From: an uncultured Pelagibacteraceae bacterium
Lineage (GTDB): Bacteria; Pseudomonadota; Alphaproteobacteria; Pelagibacterales; Pelagibacteraceae
NCBI GenBank assembly: GCA_902519635.1
Contig: CABYKW010000002.1
Coordinates: 1 to 50,470, forward strand
Direction: 5' to 3'
DNA: 50,470 bases
Each line of letters begins with the position of its first letter. Position 1 is the stretch's first letter. The notes beneath the pieces were generated by a model, which was not told the origin of the DNA, did not search any database, and saw only the letters and a program-made list of their open reading frames with translations. The position numbers and the translations under genes are program-made. This document shows, piece after piece, positions 36,699-47,301 of the stretch.

Positions 36699-37886
36699 AT
36701 GAGCATAGTTTCCAACAGTTTAAAACGTATAAAACCGTCGCCTACCATGGCTGTAACCTCAAAAGCCAGGGAAATGCGTGCAGCTGGTAAAGATATTATA
36801 GGGCTTGGGGCAGGAGAACCTGATTTTGATACACCAGACAATATTAAAGAGGCAGCTATAGAGGCAATTAGAATTGGTGATACTAAGTATACAGCAGTTG
36901 ATGGAACGCCAACTTTAAAAAAAGCCATACAAAATAAGTTCTCAAGAGAGAATGGCTTATCTTATGAGCTGGATCAGATAACAGTAGGAACTGGTGGTAA
37001 GCAAGTTTTATATAATACTTTCATGGCAACAGTTAATAAAGGAGATGAAGTTATTATACCTGCCCCTTACTGGGTGTCTTATCCTGACATTATTTTATTA
37101 GCTGGCGGTAAACCAAAAATAGTTAAATGTGATGAAAAAGATCATTTTAAATTAACACCTAAAAAATTAGAGAAAGCTATATCCAAAAAAACTAAATGGA
37201 TAATTTTAAACTCTCCATCAAATCCTACTGGTTCAGCTTACACAAAAAAAGAAATAGAGGAGTTATCAAAAGTTTTAATAAAATATAAAAAAATTTATAT
37301 TTTAAGCGATGATATCTACGAACATATTACTTATGATAATTTTAAATTCTTTACAATTGCACAAATTAAAGCCTTAAAAGATAGAACGTTGACTATGAAT
37401 GGAGTAAGTAAATCTTATTCTATGACTGGTTGGAGAATAGGATATGCTGCAGGCCCAAAAGAAATAATTAAAGCGATAGCAAAGATTCAATCACAATCTA
37501 CAAGTAACCCAACTTCAATTAGTCAAGCGGCTGCGGTTGAGGCTCTTAATGGAACTCAAGATTTTATTCAAAAGCGAGCTAATTCTTTTAGAGAGCGAAG
37601 AGACTTTGTAGTAGATAGTTTAAATGAAATTAAAGGAATTAATTGTTTAAGACCAGAAGGAGCATTTTATGTTTTTCCGTGTTGTAAAAAATTATTAGGA
37701 AAGAAAACAAAGTTAAAAACTGATAAAGATTTTGTTGAAAAATTATTAGAAAAATCAGAAGTTGCTGTTGTACAAGGCTCCGCTTTTGGTTTAGATGGAT
37801 ATTTTAGAATATCTTATGCAACTTCAATGGAAAATTTAAAAAAGGCTATGCAAAGAATAAAATCTTTTTGTGATAGTCTTACTTAG
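36699..37886 (+). CDS. Aspartate aminotransferase (class I, Ib subgroup)
   Basis: A 395-aa PLP fold-type I aminotransferase converting aspartate and 2-oxoglutarate to oxaloacetate and glutamate. It has SLKRIKPSPTMAVTSKAREM, IIGLGAGEPDFDTP, YTAVDGTPTLKKAIQ, LNSPSNPTGSAY (substrate Asn), YILSDDIYEHI, and the Schiff-base lysine in NGVSKSYSMTGWRIGYA; FRISYATS carries the substrate-carboxylate Arg. The sequence matches the alphaproteobacterial AatA/AspC (Ib) type; some members also use prephenate. Its end overlaps the convergent trxB by 8 bp. Confidence 0.93.
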   Translation: MSIVSNSLKRIKPSPTMAVTSKAREMRAAGKDIIGLGAGEPDFDTPDNIKEAAIEAIRIGDTKYTAVDGTPTLKKAIQNKFSRENGLSYELDQITVGTGGKQVLYNTFMATVNKGDEVIIPAPYWVSYPDIILLAGGKPKIVKCDEKDHFKLTPKKLEKAISKKTKWIILNSPSNPTGSAYTKKEIEELSKVLIKYKKIYILSDDIYEHITYDNFKFFTIAQIKALKDRTLTMNGVSKSYSMTGWRIGYAAGPKEIIKAIAKIQSQSTSNPTSISQAAAVEALNGTQDFIQKRANSFRERRDFVVDSLNEIKGINCLRPEGAFYVFPCCKKLLGKKTKLKTDKDFVEKLLEKSEVAVVQGSAFGLDGYFRISYATSMENLKKAMQRIKSFCDSLT

Positions 37887-38829
37887 AATTCGAAAGATAT
37901 TTCTCAGCTTCTAAAGCTGACATACATCCCATTCCAGCTGCAGTCACCGCTTGCCTAAAAATTTTATCTTTAACGTCTCCAGCTGCAAACACTCCAGGAA
38001 TATTTGTTTCTGTGGAGTCTGGCTTTGTAATTAGATATCCTTCTTTATCCATCTTTATCTGATCTTTAAATAAAGCAGTTGCCGGATCATGACCTATAGC
38101 AATAAATAATCCATCAATTTTTAATTCTTTTATTGAATTGTCTTTTGTGCTTTTAATTTTTATTCCATTTACACTTTTTGGTTCATTTGTTCCAAGAACT
38201 TCATCAACGACACTATCCCAGATAATTTCAATTTTTTTATTAGATTTCAATTTTTCTTGAAGCATTTTTTCTGCTCTTAGTTCATTTCTTCTATGAATAA
38301 GTTTAACTTTAGAAGCAAACTTAGTTAAAAACATTGCTTCTTCAACTGCGGCATTGCCACCACCAACAACTGCTACTTCTTTATCTTTAAAGAAAAATCC
38401 GTCACAAGTTGCGCATGCTGAAACACCAAAACCTCGAAAATTTTCTTCTGATTTAAGATTTAACCATCTTGCTTGGGCCCCGGTAGAAATAATAATAGTA
38501 TCTGAAGTATATATTTGACCGCTATCACCTGTAACAGTAAATGGTTTTTTTGATAAATCTACTTTATTAATGTGATCTTGTATCATTTCAGTTCCCACTG
38601 CTTTAGCCTGACCTTTCATTTCATCCATTAACCAAGGACCTTGAATGACCTTTGAATAACCGGGGTAATTTTCTACATCCGTTGTTGTTGTTAATTGACC
38701 GCCTGGTTGGGAACCATGAACTAAAATTGGCTTTAACATTGCTCTAGCAGCATATATTGCTGCTGTATAACCTGCAGGTCCAGATCCAAGTATTAACACT
38801 TTTGTATGTTTAGTTGATTTATTATTCAT
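37879..38829 (-). CDS. trxB: Thioredoxin reductase
   Basis: An NADPH-dependent flavoprotein that reduces thioredoxin. The 316-aa protein has the FAD-binding LILGSGPAGYTAAIYAARA, GGQLTTTTDVENYPGY, the redox-active CATC in ACATCDGFFF, the NADPH-binding VAVVGGGNAAVEEAMFL, and PGVFAAGDVKDKIFRQAVTA. Upstream lies the divergent ELM1-like gene, 24 bp away. Confidence 0.97.
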   Translation of the reverse strand: MNNKSTKHTKVLILGSGPAGYTAAIYAARAMLKPILVHGSQPGGQLTTTTDVENYPGYSKVIQGPWLMDEMKGQAKAVGTEMIQDHINKVDLSKKPFTVTGDSGQIYTSDTIIISTGAQARWLNLKSEENFRGFGVSACATCDGFFFKDKEVAVVGGGNAAVEEAMFLTKFASKVKLIHRRNELRAEKMLQEKLKSNKKIEIIWDSVVDEVLGTNEPKSVNGIKIKSTKDNSIKELKIDGLFIAIGHDPATALFKDQIKMDKEGYLITKPDSTETNIPGVFAAGDVKDKIFRQAVTAAGMGCMSALEAEKYLSNSK

Positions 38830-38853
38830 AATGATATGTTTATATAGTAACTG

Positions 38854-39804
38854 ATGTTAAAATTAAAAGCTCTTCTTTTATCACAAGGTATGCACGGGAT
38901 GGTAAGTCAAGTTGAAGGACTGGCCAAAGGTTTAAAGCTTGGATTTAAACATCAAACTGTAAAATTAAAACCTTTTTGGAATTTAATTCCTCCAAAATTT
39001 ACTCCTATTTCTGAGAATTTATTAACAGAAAAATTCGTTTGCGACTCAAAAATCATTATCTCTTGTGGAAGAAAAAGCGTGATCCCTTCTATTGCCTTAA
39101 AAAGAAGATTTGGAAATGAAATTTTTAATATTCACATTCAAGATCCCACGGTGTCATTGAAAAATTTTGATTTAATCATTTGTCCTGAACATGACAATTT
39201 AAATGGTGAAAATGTTTTAAAAACTAAGGGATCAATACATTATCTAACAAAAAAAGAAATTGCTGAAAATTCAAAATATTTACGAATTAATAAAGAAAAA
39301 AAAAAGATCGTAGCTTTTATTATTGGAGGACCAAATAAACATTATAATTTTTCAGAGGCAGACGTTCATTTTGTTTTTAATAAAATAAAAGCATTGTTTA
39401 CCCCAGACAAATATAAAATCGTTGTGATTCCTTCTTATAGAACTCCTGATCTAGTAATTAAAAAAGCTTTCAATACATTTAGTTTTAATCATCATGTAGT
39501 TAAAGAAGTGAATAAGAAAGCGTATTTAAGCTCTCTAGCAATTGCTGATCATATAATTGTTACTTGCGACTCTACTTCAATGATTTCTGAAGCAGCACTT
39601 ACAGGAAAGCCAATTTATGTTGCAATGATGAAAGCCAAAAGATTTAGCAAAAGATTCAGAAATTTTTATTCTCAGTTTAATGAATTGGGTATAACAAAAA
39701 AATTGGGTGAAAGAGTTGACAATTGGAGCTATGATAAGTTAGATGAGATTAATCGAGTTGTTCCAATTATAAAAGAAAAAATGAAAAAAAATGGAATTAT
39801 TTAA
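38854..39804 (+). CDS. Mitochondrial fission ELM1-like protein
   Basis: A 316-aa member of the ELM1 (DUF1022) family, named after the plant protein that recruits a dynamin to mitochondria. Bacterial relatives are soluble, look like GT-B glycosyltransferases, and have no known substrate. Family features: SQGMHGMVSQVEGLAKGLKL, ISCGRKSVIPSIALKR, FNIHIQDPTVSLKNFDLIIC, IGGPNKHYNF, and DHIIVTCDSTSMISEAALTG near the C-terminus. Its last 14 bp overlap the next gene, suggesting joint function. Confidence 0.82.
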   Translation: MLKLKALLLSQGMHGMVSQVEGLAKGLKLGFKHQTVKLKPFWNLIPPKFTPISENLLTEKFVCDSKIIISCGRKSVIPSIALKRRFGNEIFNIHIQDPTVSLKNFDLIICPEHDNLNGENVLKTKGSIHYLTKKEIAENSKYLRINKEKKKIVAFIIGGPNKHYNFSEADVHFVFNKIKALFTPDKYKIVVIPSYRTPDLVIKKAFNTFSFNHHVVKEVNKKAYLSSLAIADHIIVTCDSTSMISEAALTGKPIYVAMMKAKRFSKRFRNFYSQFNELGITKKLGERVDNWSYDKLDEINRVVPIIKEKMKKNGII

Positions 39805-40453
39805 ATCACTAGAAAACAGAACAAAATCTTTTAATGATCCATTTAAACATTTTGAGATAAACCAACCTTTAACCAGACAAGCTATTGAAGAAATTAGTAA
39901 TGCAAATATAGCTGATCCTAAAAAAGAAAATTTAAGTTATGATGGTACAAGAGCGCTAGATGGAGGAGATGGTGCTTTTCGTTCAGGCATAAAAGATGGA
40001 GGAAAAGCCAAAAAATTAAGATGTTATGTCACAAAAGAAAATGCAATTAAATTTCCACATCTTACAAATTTTATTGAAGAGCTTAGATCTCCTGAAGTTT
40101 ATAAAAAAATAGGAAGTTTAATTGGAAAAGATCTTAGCAATGCTTACGTAAGATTAGAAGTTATTTGTGATAGAAAAGGTTTTTGGCTGAAGCCTCACTG
40201 TGATATTAAAGAGAAGCTTATGTCATCTATAATTTTTATAAACCTTCATAATGAATCTGAAAATTTAGGCACTGACTTTTATGACAAAAAACTTACAAAA
40301 GTGAAAACAGTTCCTTATAAACATAATTATGGATATTTCTTCACTAGTGGACCAGACTCTTGGCATGGCATGGAAAAAAAAGAGATTAAAAAAGAGAGAC
40401 GATGTATTCAGATAAATTATGTGACTTTTGAAACAGATTGGAAAGTCTACTAG
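39791..40453 (+). CDS. 2OG-Fe(II) oxygenase-like protein
   Basis: A 220-aa double-stranded beta-helix protein with an apparent Fe(II)/2-oxoglutarate triad: H136 and D138 in KPHCDIKEK, H192 in DSWHGME, and arginines 203-204 in ERRCIQINYV that would hold 2-oxoglutarate. The strand SSIIFINLHNESENLGTDFY and the GYFFTSGPDSWHG turn fit hydroxylase folds. The N-terminal half has no match I recognise. Substrate is unknown; hydroxylation of a sugar or small molecule is possible given the ELM1-like partner. Its stop lies 2 bp from the convergent carB end. Confidence 0.72.
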   Translation: MELFKSLENRTKSFNDPFKHFEINQPLTRQAIEEISNANIADPKKENLSYDGTRALDGGDGAFRSGIKDGGKAKKLRCYVTKENAIKFPHLTNFIEELRSPEVYKKIGSLIGKDLSNAYVRLEVICDRKGFWLKPHCDIKEKLMSSIIFINLHNESENLGTDFYDKKLTKVKTVPYKHNYGYFFTSGPDSWHGMEKKEIKKERRCIQINYVTFETDWKVY

Positions 40454-40455
40454 TT

Positions 40456-43400
40456 TTAGATATCTTGTAAGGAAGTCACAGTAATATCTTTTGAATTTAG
40501 AGATTTAATACCTTCTACACATACTTTAGCAGTAGACATATTTGTACAATAAGGCACTTTATTAGCTAGCGTGGCTCTTCTTAAGGTTACAGCATCGCTT
40601 AGTTGGGTTTCACTATTTCCACCACCAGTATTTATAACTAGTGCTATTTTTTTAGCATTTAACACGTCAACTATGTGTGGAGATCCCTGATTTACTTTAT
40701 TAATCGTTTTACACTTTATTCCATTCTTACTTATATATTTCGCAGTTCCTTTTGTTCCACAAAGAGAGAAGTTTAATTTTTTCAATTGTTTTGCTAACTC
40801 AACACCTTCTTCTTTATGACTATTCTTTAAAGAAATAAATGCTAATCCTTTTTTTGGAAGAGAATTAGAAGCAGCAATCTGGCTTTTGGCAAATGCCATC
40901 CCAAAGTTTTTATCAAATCCCATTACTTCACCAGTAGATTTCATTTCTGGTCCGAGTAAAAGGTCGCTGTTTGGAAATTTATTAAATGGGAATACTGCTT
41001 CTTTCACTGCAAACATTTTTTTACTTTTACTTCTCAAATTGAAATTAGATAATTTTTCTCCAGCCATAACTCTCGATGCTATTTTTGCTAAAGGTAAATT
41101 TTTTGCTTTTGAGACAAATGGAACAGTTCTACTTGCCCTTGGATTTACTTCGATAACATAAATTTCATCTTTTTTAATTGCAAATTGAACATTCATAAAA
41201 CCTTTGACTTTTAAAGCTAAAGCCAACTTTTTTGTTTGATTTTCAATTTCTTTAATTAAAAATGGTTTTATTGATACAGGGGGCAAACTACAAGCCGAGT
41301 CACCTGAATGGATACCCGCTTCTTCAATGTGCTGCATTACCCCTGCAACAAAAACTTGTTTACCATCTGATAAGGCATCCACATCTACCTCCATTGCATT
41401 ATCTATAAATTTGTCAATTAAAATTGGATTTTTTTCTGCAGCTTTAAAAGCTTCTTGAACAAAATTTCTAAGTTGTTTTTTTTCATGAACAATTTCCATA
41501 GCTCTACCACCTAAAACATACGATGGTCTAACCATTAGTGGAAGACCAATTTTTTCAGATATTTTTAGTGCTTGAGAGAAGCTTTTTGCAATTCCACTTT
41601 CTGCTTGTTTCAATTTCAATTTATTTATAAGTTTTCTAAATCTGTCTCTATCTTCGGCTAGATCTATAGAGCTGTATTGCGTTCCTAGTATTGGAAGCTT
41701 ATTTTCGTGTAAAAATTTTGCTAATTTAATTGGAGTTTGTCCTCCAAATTGAGTTATAACACCAACCAAATTTCCTTTAGACTTTTCTTTTTTAATTATG
41801 TTAAAAACAAATTCTTCTATTAAAGGTTCAAAATATAATCTATCACTAGTATCATAGTCTGTTGAAACTGTTTCAGGATTACAATTTACCATGATTGTTT
41901 CAAATCTGGCTTTTTTCAAAGCAAAACTAGCTTGGCAACAACAGTAGTCAAACTCAATACCTTGGCCAATTCTATTGGGGCCGCCTCCAAGAATTATAAT
42001 CTTTTTTCTGCTGGATGGTTCTGCCTCACACTCAGTATTTGAAGAAAAGTTTCTTTGATAAGTAGAATACATATAAGGGGTAAATGACTTAAATTCTGAT
42101 GCACATGTGTCAACTTTTTTATAAACAGGTAAAATTTTTAAGGCTATTCTTTTTTTTCTTACAATATTTTCAGAAATATTTGTTAATTCTGATAATTTTT
42201 TATCTGTAAAGCCAATAGACTTTATATAATTAAATTCGTTATATGTTTTAGGTAAACCATTTTTTTTTATTTTATTTTCATTATCTATAATGTCTTTTAT
42301 TTGGTTTAAGAACCAAGGATCAATTTTTGAGAGTTGATGTATTTTTTTTATATTAATTTTTTTCCTTAAAGCTTCGCCTATAAGCAAAATCTTATTTGGT
42401 ATATTTTCCCTAAGTTTCTTCTCAATTTGTTTAATTTTTAAATTAAAAATTTGATCAACACCTGAAAAACCAGTTTCAAGGGAAACTAAAGCTTTTTGTA
42501 GAGATTCTTTAAAATTTCTACCTATTGCCATTGCTTCTCCCACAGATTTCATAGATGTTCCTAAAACAGCGGCTGATCTTGAAAATTTTTCAAAAGTAAA
42601 CCTTGGAATTTTAGTTACCACATAGTCAATAGTTGGCTCAAATGAAGCAGGAGTAACTTTTGTTATTTCATTTTTTAATTCGTCTAAAGTATAACCTACA
42701 GCAAGTTTTGCAGCGACTTTAGCAATTGGAAATCCAGTGGCCTTTGAAGCTAATGCTGAGGATCTAGAAACTCTTGGATTCATTTCTATAATAACCATTC
42801 TTCCATCTTTAGGATTTATTGCGAATTGTACATTAGACCCCCCAGTTTCTACTCCTATCTTTCTTAAGCATGCGATAGACGCGTTTCTCATTACTTGGTA
42901 TTCTTTATCTGTAAGTGTTAATGCTGGCGCGATAGTAACCGAGTCACCAGTGTGAATTCCCATAGGATCAATATTTTCAATAGAACATATAATTATACAA
43001 TTATCTTTTTTATCTCTTACAACTTCCATCTCAAATTCTTTCCATCCTTCCAAACACTCCTCGACTAATACTTGGTTAACAGGAGATTCTTGAAGACCGT
43101 TTTTAATAATTTTAAAAAATTCTTTCTTAGTTTTTGCTATTCCTCCTCCAAGACCTCCAAGTGTAAAAGCAGGTCTTATTATAGCTGGGAGGCCAATTTT
43201 TTTTAAAACTTTGGATGCTTGATTAAAATTATTTACCACTTTTGATTTTGGTAGGTCTAATCCTATATCGAGCATATTTTTTCTAAATTTTTTTCTATCT
43301 TCAGCATTAGAAATAGCTGTAGAATTTGCTCCTATAAGTTCAATTTTGTATTTTTTAAGAATACCTTTTTTCTTTGCCTCCATAGCTAGATTTAAAGCAG

Positions 43401-43680
43401 TTTGACCTCCCATAGTAGGAAGGATTGCGTCTGGCTTTTCTTTGATTAAAATTTTTTCTAAAACCTCTAAAGTAATTGGTTCTATATAAGTTTTATGAGC
43501 AACATCTGGATCTGTCATAATAGTTGCAGGATTTGAATTAATTAAAATTACTTTATAACCTTCATCTTTTAACGCCTTACATGCTTGTGTGCCTGAATAA
43601 TCAAATTCACAGGCTTGACCAATAATAATTGGACCGGCACCGACAACTAAAATTTTTTTAATATCTTTTCTTTTTGGCAT
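40456..43680 (-). CDS. carB: Carbamoyl-phosphate synthase large subunit
   Basis: Makes carbamoyl phosphate from bicarbonate, ATP and ammonia supplied by CarA, for pyrimidines and arginine. At 1074 aa it is full length, with two ATP-grasp halves: the first begins [20 protein letters not shown], with [14 protein letters not shown], the second [20 protein letters not shown], with [16 protein letters not shown]. The C-terminal MGS-like allosteric domain includes [15 protein letters not shown] and [10 protein letters not shown]. Its start overlaps the carA stop by 23 bp. Confidence 0.98.
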   Translation of the reverse strand: MPKRKDIKKILVVGAGPIIIGQACEFDYSGTQACKALKDEGYKVILINSNPATIMTDPDVAHKTYIEPITLEVLEKILIKEKPDAILPTMGGQTALNLAMEAKKKGILKKYKIELIGANSTAISNAEDRKKFRKNMLDIGLDLPKSKVVNNFNQASKVLKKIGLPAIIRPAFTLGGLGGGIAKTKKEFFKIIKNGLQESPVNQVLVEECLEGWKEFEMEVVRDKKDNCIIICSIENIDPMGIHTGDSVTIAPALTLTDKEYQVMRNASIACLRKIGVETGGSNVQFAINPKDGRMVIIEMNPRVSRSSALASKATGFPIAKVAAKLAVGYTLDELKNEITKVTPASFEPTIDYVVTKIPRFTFEKFSRSAAVLGTSMKSVGEAMAIGRNFKESLQKALVSLETGFSGVDQIFNLKIKQIEKKLRENIPNKILLIGEALRKKINIKKIHQLSKIDPWFLNQIKDIIDNENKIKKNGLPKTYNEFNYIKSIGFTDKKLSELTNISENIVRKKRIALKILPVYKKVDTCASEFKSFTPYMYSTYQRNFSSNTECEAEPSSRKKIIILGGGPNRIGQGIEFDYCCCQASFALKKARFETIMVNCNPETVSTDYDTSDRLYFEPLIEEFVFNIIKKEKSKGNLVGVITQFGGQTPIKLAKFLHENKLPILGTQYSSIDLAEDRDRFRKLINKLKLKQAESGIAKSFSQALKISEKIGLPLMVRPSYVLGGRAMEIVHEKKQLRNFVQEAFKAAEKNPILIDKFIDNAMEVDVDALSDGKQVFVAGVMQHIEEAGIHSGDSACSLPPVSIKPFLIKEIENQTKKLALALKVKGFMNVQFAIKKDEIYVIEVNPRASRTVPFVSKAKNLPLAKIASRVMAGEKLSNFNLRSKSKKMFAVKEAVFPFNKFPNSDLLLGPEMKSTGEVMGFDKNFGMAFAKSQIAASNSLPKKGLAFISLKNSHKEEGVELAKQLKKLNFSLCGTKGTAKYISKNGIKCKTINKVNQGSPHIVDVLNAKKIALVINTGGGNSETQLSDAVTLRRATLANKVPYCTNMSTAKVCVEGIKSLNSKDITVTSLQDI

Positions 43681-44866
43681 TTTTTTTCATACTTTTTACG
43701 AACTCTTCGAACAAATAAACGCTATCTTGAGGCCCAGGATTAGATTCAGGATGATATTGAACAGAAAAAACTGGTTTAGATTTAAGCTTGATTCCTTCCA
43801 CACTATTATCAAAAAGGGATAGATGAGTAATTTGAATATTTTTTGGTAAACTTTTCTTAACTATCTCAAATCCATGATTTTGACTTGTTATTTCTACATT
43901 CCCTTTTATCAAATTTTTAACAGGATGGTTCGCACCTCTGTGACCCAAATTCATTTTTTTTGTTTTTGCCCCTAAGGCTAAACCAAGCAATTGGTGACCT
44001 AAACAAATTCCAAACACCGGAAGATTATTTCTTATAAATTCTTTAATTATTGGAATAGCATATTTTCCAGTTGCAGCTGGATCTCCTGGTCCGTTAGATA
44101 AAAAGATTCCATTAGGTTTTAATTTTAAAATATCTTTAGCATTTGTTTTACAGGAAACTATTGTAACTTTACAGTTAAAGTCAGAAAAGTATCTTAAAAT
44201 ATTTTTTTTAATTCCATAATCTACAGCAACGACATGTAAAGATTTTTTTTTATTTTTAATAAAACCCTCTCCCTTTTTCCAAGTTTTAAAATCTTTCCAA
44301 ATATAATTTTTTTTGGTTGTAACTTGTTTTGCTAAATCTAAATTTTTCAAACCACTCCACTTTTGAGTAGTTTTAAGAAGTTTTTTGATATTAAATTTAG
44401 CATTTCTTATAAAGGATATAGTTCCTTTAGGTGCTCCTTTATCTCTTATAAAATTTGTCAAATTTCTTGTATCAATACCTGTGATGCCTACTATTTTATT
44501 ATGTTTTAGCCACTGATCTAAATGTTTTAGAGATCTGTAATTAGATGGATCAGTAATTTCAGTGTTAATTATAACTCCTTTAGTCCAAATTTTATCAGAT
44601 TCGTGATCTTCTTTATTAGACCCGACATTTCCAACATGAGGAAAAGTGAAATTAATAATTTGTTCAGCATATGAGGGGTCAGAAATAATTTCTTGATATC
44701 CTGTAATAGATGTGTTGAAACATACTTCTCCTGTAGCTGTTCCTTGGCAACCTAAACCTATACCCTGAAAGAACTTACCGTTTTGTAGAATTAAAATAGC
44801 GTTGGAATCGATCTTTTTAAGATTTTTGTTAGAGTTTATATTTTGACCAAATTGCTTCAAATACAA
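43658..44866 (-). CDS. carA: Carbamoyl-phosphate synthase small subunit
   Basis: The glutaminase subunit that feeds ammonia to CarB. The 402-aa protein has the N-terminal domain ([40 protein letters not shown]) and a class I amidotransferase domain with the nucleophile in [20 protein letters not shown] and the His-Glu pair in [12 protein letters not shown]. No ATG is found upstream in frame, so the start is probably a TTG: at 44866 (MYLKQFGQ) or two codons later. The N-terminal ~20 residues are uncertain. Confidence 0.95.
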   Translation of the reverse strand: MYLKQFGQNINSNKNLKKIDSNAILILQNGKFFQGIGLGCQGTATGEVCFNTSITGYQEIISDPSYAEQIINFTFPHVGNVGSNKEDHESDKIWTKGVIINTEITDPSNYRSLKHLDQWLKHNKIVGITGIDTRNLTNFIRDKGAPKGTISFIRNAKFNIKKLLKTTQKWSGLKNLDLAKQVTTKKNYIWKDFKTWKKGEGFIKNKKKSLHVVAVDYGIKKNILRYFSDFNCKVTIVSCKTNAKDILKLKPNGIFLSNGPGDPAATGKYAIPIIKEFIRNNLPVFGICLGHQLLGLALGAKTKKMNLGHRGANHPVKNLIKGNVEITSQNHGFEIVKKSLPKNIQITHLSLFDNSVEGIKLKSKPVFSVQYHPESNPGPQDSVYLFEEFVKSMKKNAKKKRY

Positions 44867-44992
44867 CTCATAAGTTAAAGTAAAAAACTTATAAACATGA
44901 TTTTGCGAAACATATGAAATAGAAATATAATCGTCAAGAAAGTTCTTTTTATTTTAGATAAGAATTGTGATTAAAATAAATTTTTAAAATTT

Positions 44993-45448
44993 ATGTCTCT
45001 TAAAAAACAAATAGAAGACAAGCTAAACGAAGCCTTAAAGGCCAAAGATAAAAATACCTATCCTACATTAAGACTTATAGTCTCAGCAATAAAAGACGCC
45101 GAAATAGCAGGTCGCTCTAAAGGTCAAAAGGAGATTAAAGACTCTGATATAACTGGTATTTTAAAAAAAATGATAAAACAAAGAAACGAATCCTGTGAAG
45201 TTTATAAAAAAGCTCAAAGGACCGAACTTTTGGATAATGAGACAAAAGAAATAAATGTAATAAATACATTTTTACCTAAACAGCTAAGCGAAGAAGAAAC
45301 AAAAAAAATTTGTGAGGAAGTGATTAAGTCGGTTGGAGCTTCATCTATGAAAGATATGGGTAAAGTTATGGGAGAGCTAAAGTCTAAACATGCTGATACT
45401 TTAGATTTTTCAAAAGTAAGTGGAATAATTAAGGGACTTTTAAAATAA
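44993..45448 (+). CDS. GatB/YqeY domain protein
   Basis: A 151-aa stand-alone YqeY protein, related to the tRNA-binding tail of GatB. Family sequence: SLKKQIEDKLNEALKAKDKN, LRLIVSAIKDAEIAGRSKGQ, the FLPKQLSEEET segment, and GASSMKDMGKVMGELKSKHA near the C-terminus. It lies immediately before dnaG (stop and ATG adjacent), as in many alphaproteobacteria. Function is unsettled; a tRNA-related role is assumed from the fold. Confidence 0.93.
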   Translation: MSLKKQIEDKLNEALKAKDKNTYPTLRLIVSAIKDAEIAGRSKGQKEIKDSDITGILKKMIKQRNESCEVYKKAQRTELLDNETKEINVINTFLPKQLSEEETKKICEEVIKSVGASSMKDMGKVMGELKSKHADTLDFSKVSGIIKGLLK

Positions 45449-47239
45449 ATGAAATATCCAAAGGAATATCTTGATGAAATAAAGTTAAGATTAAAAGTAT
45501 CTCAAGTTGTAGGCAAATCTGTACAACTTAAAAAAAGAGGAAAAGAATTTATAGGACTTTCACCTTTTAAAAATGAAAAAAGTCCATCTTTTACCGTAAA
45601 TGATCAAAAAGAGTTTTATCATTGTTTTAGCAGCGGAGAACACGGAAATATTTTTGATTTTTTAATGAAGACAAAGTCGATTGGATTTGGAGAAGCAGTT
45701 AAAATTCTTGCTGCAGAGGCAGGTATGCAGCCTTATAGGTTTTCAAATTTTGATAAAAAAAAAGATATAAGATTTCAAACTTACAAAAAAATTTATAGAG
45801 AATATTCAGATTTTTTTTACAAAGAATTATTTAATTCAAATAACAAAGAGGCATTAGAGTATTTGAACAAAAGAGGTGTAGAAAAAAATAATATTGAAGA
45901 ATTTAAATTAGGTTATGTTCCATGGAAAAATAATTTTTATGAGAATTTATTACAAAGATATTCAGAAGAAGATATAAATTTAACAGGTTTATATTACAAG
46001 CATGATAAAAGTGGAAAATATATTGACAGGTTCAATTCGAGAATAATTTTTCCTGTAAATAATATAACTGGAGATCCAATTGCTTTCGGAGGAAGAATAA
46101 TCAAAGAAAGTAAATTAGCTAAATATATTAATTCACCAGAAACTGAATTTTATAAAAAAGGCAATATGATTTTTAATTTAGATAAAGCAAAATTATGTCG
46201 AGCTGAAACTAAAGAGGTGATTATAGTTGAAGGATATATGGATGTAGTAAGTGTTTATTCTGCGGGAATTAGAAATGTCATAGCAAATTCAGGAACTGCA
46301 TTAACAGATCGACAAATAAATCTAATTTGGAAATTTTTCTCCAATCCCATTATTTGTTTGGATGGAGATCAAAGTGGTCAAAATGCAGCTTCGAGAATAG
46401 CTGAAAAACTTTTTCCATTAATTAATGAAGAAAACAAAATCTTTTTTTCAATTATCCCTGAAGGGAATGACCCAGATGATTATATAAAACAAAATGGTAA
46501 AGAAAATTTTTTATCTCTTTTAAAAGAAAAAAAAATAATTCAAACATATGTATGGGACCACTATTTAAATAAAATAGATCGAAATAACCCTTTTGAAATA
46601 TCTAAATTTGAAAAGGAAATTAAAAAACTATGTTATTTGATTAAAGACGAAACACTTAGAAAATATGTGTTAGAAGATTTTTTAGATAAAATTAAAAGAT
46701 TAACCCCAATTCAAAATGCTAGACAACCATATCGTCGATTCAATAAATATAATAACAAAGAAGAATATCGACTATTAAATGAAACAAAAACTTTACATAA
46801 AAAAAAAAGTGGTTTTTCAAAAATTCAAATAAAGGAATTTTCTGTACTATTTATAATGTTAAATTATTTTGATTTAGCATCAAAAAAGATTGAAGAAATA
46901 TCTGAAATAAATTTTTTATCAGAAAAAAATGAAAGTTTGAAAAAGTTAATTATTACTTTATTGTTAAACGGCGACGATGAGAGAACTATTAAATCAAAAA
47001 TTACTGCTGATTACAAAAAATTAATTGAAGAGATACAGGAAAACTCTAGTATTCAGATAATTTTAAAGACTAAAAATAATGATGCTATATTAGAGTTGCT
47101 TAATGAATTAATAGCTGAATTAAAAGAATTGAATAATCTAAAAAAAATAGAATCTCTAGAAAAAGAGCTGATCAAGAACTTAGATGAAACCTCTTACACT
47201 GAGCTAGTAAAGCTTAAAAACCAATTAAATCGGGATTAA
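45449..47239 (+). CDS. dnaG: DNA primase DnaG, altered zinc-ligand positions
   Basis: Synthesises RNA primers for replication. The 596-aa protein has the N-terminal zinc-type domain, a RepA-like/Toprim catalytic core (VIIVEGYMDVVSVYSAG, CLDGDQSGQNAA, IPEGNDPDDYIK) and a C-terminal helicase-binding domain. In the N-terminal domain the usual Cys-x2-His ... Cys-x2-Cys is reduced: the first two ligand positions read S38 and K41 (GLSPFKNEKSPSF), only C59 remains in FYHCFSSGEHG, and S62 replaces the fourth. So zinc binding is unlikely. I recall similar Ser/Lys variants in other alphaproteobacteria. It sits in yqeY-dnaG-rpoD, the macromolecular synthesis order. Confidence 0.96.
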   Translation: MKYPKEYLDEIKLRLKVSQVVGKSVQLKKRGKEFIGLSPFKNEKSPSFTVNDQKEFYHCFSSGEHGNIFDFLMKTKSIGFGEAVKILAAEAGMQPYRFSNFDKKKDIRFQTYKKIYREYSDFFYKELFNSNNKEALEYLNKRGVEKNNIEEFKLGYVPWKNNFYENLLQRYSEEDINLTGLYYKHDKSGKYIDRFNSRIIFPVNNITGDPIAFGGRIIKESKLAKYINSPETEFYKKGNMIFNLDKAKLCRAETKEVIIVEGYMDVVSVYSAGIRNVIANSGTALTDRQINLIWKFFSNPIICLDGDQSGQNAASRIAEKLFPLINEENKIFFSIIPEGNDPDDYIKQNGKENFLSLLKEKKIIQTYVWDHYLNKIDRNNPFEISKFEKEIKKLCYLIKDETLRKYVLEDFLDKIKRLTPIQNARQPYRRFNKYNNKEEYRLLNETKTLHKKKSGFSKIQIKEFSVLFIMLNYFDLASKKIEEISEINFLSEKNESLKKLIITLLLNGDDERTIKSKITADYKKLIEEIQENSSIQIILKTKNNDAILELLNELIAELKELNNLKKIESLEKELIKNLDETSYTELVKLKNQLNRD

Positions 47240-47254
47240 AAAGAAGTAGATTTT

Positions 47255-47260
47255 TATAAT
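47255..47260 (+). promoter_or_regulatory. Possible -10 element upstream of rpoD
   Basis: TATAAT, an exact -10 match, lies in the 62-bp dnaG-rpoD gap, 42 bp before the rpoD ATG, inside a TAGATT-TTTAT-AATCTA symmetric repeat (47247-47263). The -35 region 17 bp upstream is poor. An internal rpoD promoter in this operon is a known arrangement in bacteria, but this assignment is weak. Confidence 0.3.
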
Positions 47261-47301
47261 CTAGTGATTATATATATTCCACTACTCTAATAGAAATTTT
47301 A

